The notes below the pieces were generated by a model, which saw nothing but the letters and a program-made list of their open reading frames with translations, had not been told where the DNA came from and made no database searches. The position numbers and the translations under genes were made by a program. A stretch of 30,363 nt of DNA from Agrocybe praecox. Its lineage: Eukaryota; Basidiomycota; Agaricomycetes; Agaricales; Agrocybaceae. Position 1 is the first letter of the stretch. Every line of letters begins with the position of its first letter. This document shows, piece after piece, positions 29,764-30,363 of the stretch. The stretch covers positions 1-30,363 of the forward strand of contig CAXHKQ010000261.1 of assembly GCA_964017145.1 (NCBI GenBank). Reading direction: 5' to 3'.

Positions 29764-30363
29764 GTCTAATATGATCCTTGCTTCCGGTATTACCCATTTT
29801 ATATCATTCCAAGGACGTTTTTAATACATGCACGGCGACAGAATGTTCAACGTAGCGTCTGACCCAGACTCATTCGATATGCTTCAATAATTTTTGGTTA
29901 GACTTTGTAAGGCCCATTGTGACTCTATCTATAGCCCATGATTGAGTATTTTATCTTCAAATTTATCTTATGGTATTATACGATTAAACATACATACATG
30001 CAAAGAAAGGAAAGAGGATGCGCAAACGACGGAGAATTGGGTCTAAACCTCAACACTGCTAGGTTGCTTGTGAATAAACGATGAGATGGCGCGACGTTCG
30101 GATGGACAGATCGCCAGATATGAGATACAAAAGAGCGGATATGTGATACCAAGTTCGGATCATGGAAAGGCAGACGAGAGGGCAGGCGAGCGAGCTCCAG
30201 CCTGGGCTGTCTGTGGAAACGGTTTGGAATGGAGACGCATACAGCTGAGTGAAACCAAAATGCACTCCTATGGACGCGTGGCTGTCATAGAGATGATGTA
30301 TCTAATCTAATCCATCAGCAGTTTCACAATTTACTTATAGTGACTTGTGCAAGCGTAAAAAAG
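29764..30363. other. 3' flank of paralog 2, then gene-free sequence
   Basis: 29764-29980 aligns with the 3' flank of paralog 1 (21013-21191 plus 22959-23000), including AGCCCATGAT, where paralog 1 carries the retroelement. After about 29980 the similarity stops. 30086-30310 has only short frames without motifs. Confidence 0.6.

Overview
This window looks like an accessory, transposon-dense stretch of a filamentous basidiomycete genome, most likely an agaricomycete. The evidence is short GT-AG introns (about 48-96 bp) in every readable gene, a Plavaka-type CACTA-like transposase, a Ty1/copia GAG, a Crinkler (CRN) effector-type protein with the REase-kinase architecture seen in mushroom-forming fungi, and seven-membrane-segment proteins of a kind I associate with agaricomycetes. 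There are no operons, ribosome binding sites or CRISPR arrays. All splice sites and exon joins were worked out by eye from GT/AG signals and reading phase. Family names come from remembered protein patterns, not searches.

Left part (1-5778). Positions 356-709 hold the last exons of a fatty-acid dioxygenase (Ppo / linoleate diol synthase type) pseudogene with a homopolymer frameshift. A gene-free stretch with hairpins and a tRNA-headed SINE-like repeat follows. Next is a decayed transposase C-terminus (2389-2838). At 3285-5664 (minus) lies an apparently intact four-exon CRN gene of about 727 residues: two nearly identical N-terminal headers, a PD-(D/E)XK nuclease-like domain and a protein-kinase-like domain.

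Plavaka element (5779-13565). Inverted termini enclose two convergent genes: an accessory protein of unknown function (6218-8241, plus, one in-frame TGA) and the transposase (13340 to 8325, minus). The transposase is split by a younger 1,828-bp LTR element (10737-12564) with 172-bp LTRs and a 4-bp target duplication. Excising that element and one duplication copy leaves a continuous reading frame. A solo LTR of the same family, also with a 4-bp duplication, lies at 25870-26042.

Right part (13566-30363). A duplicated block with little coding signal occurs at 13720-14676 and 23001-24048. Two paralogous six-exon genes (19737-21012 and 28478-29763) encode 328- and 330-residue seven-membrane-segment proteins. 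The order block-gene, block-gene suggests an old tandem duplication of about 9 kb, later filled with transposons: a GCGC-rich fold-back element (14681-15926), a 3,005-bp element whose 260-bp termini are built from a minisatellite (16713-19717), a GAG-only copia-like LTR element (21192-22958) and a terminal-inverted-repeat element with a CGA-rich core (26797-28331). The 3-kb element sits 17 bp upstream of the first paralog's start codon, between the gene and its own upstream region.

The items most worth following up are the double-headed CRN gene, the GAG-only retroelement, the LTR family seen as both a full element and a solo LTR, and the minisatellite-ended element.
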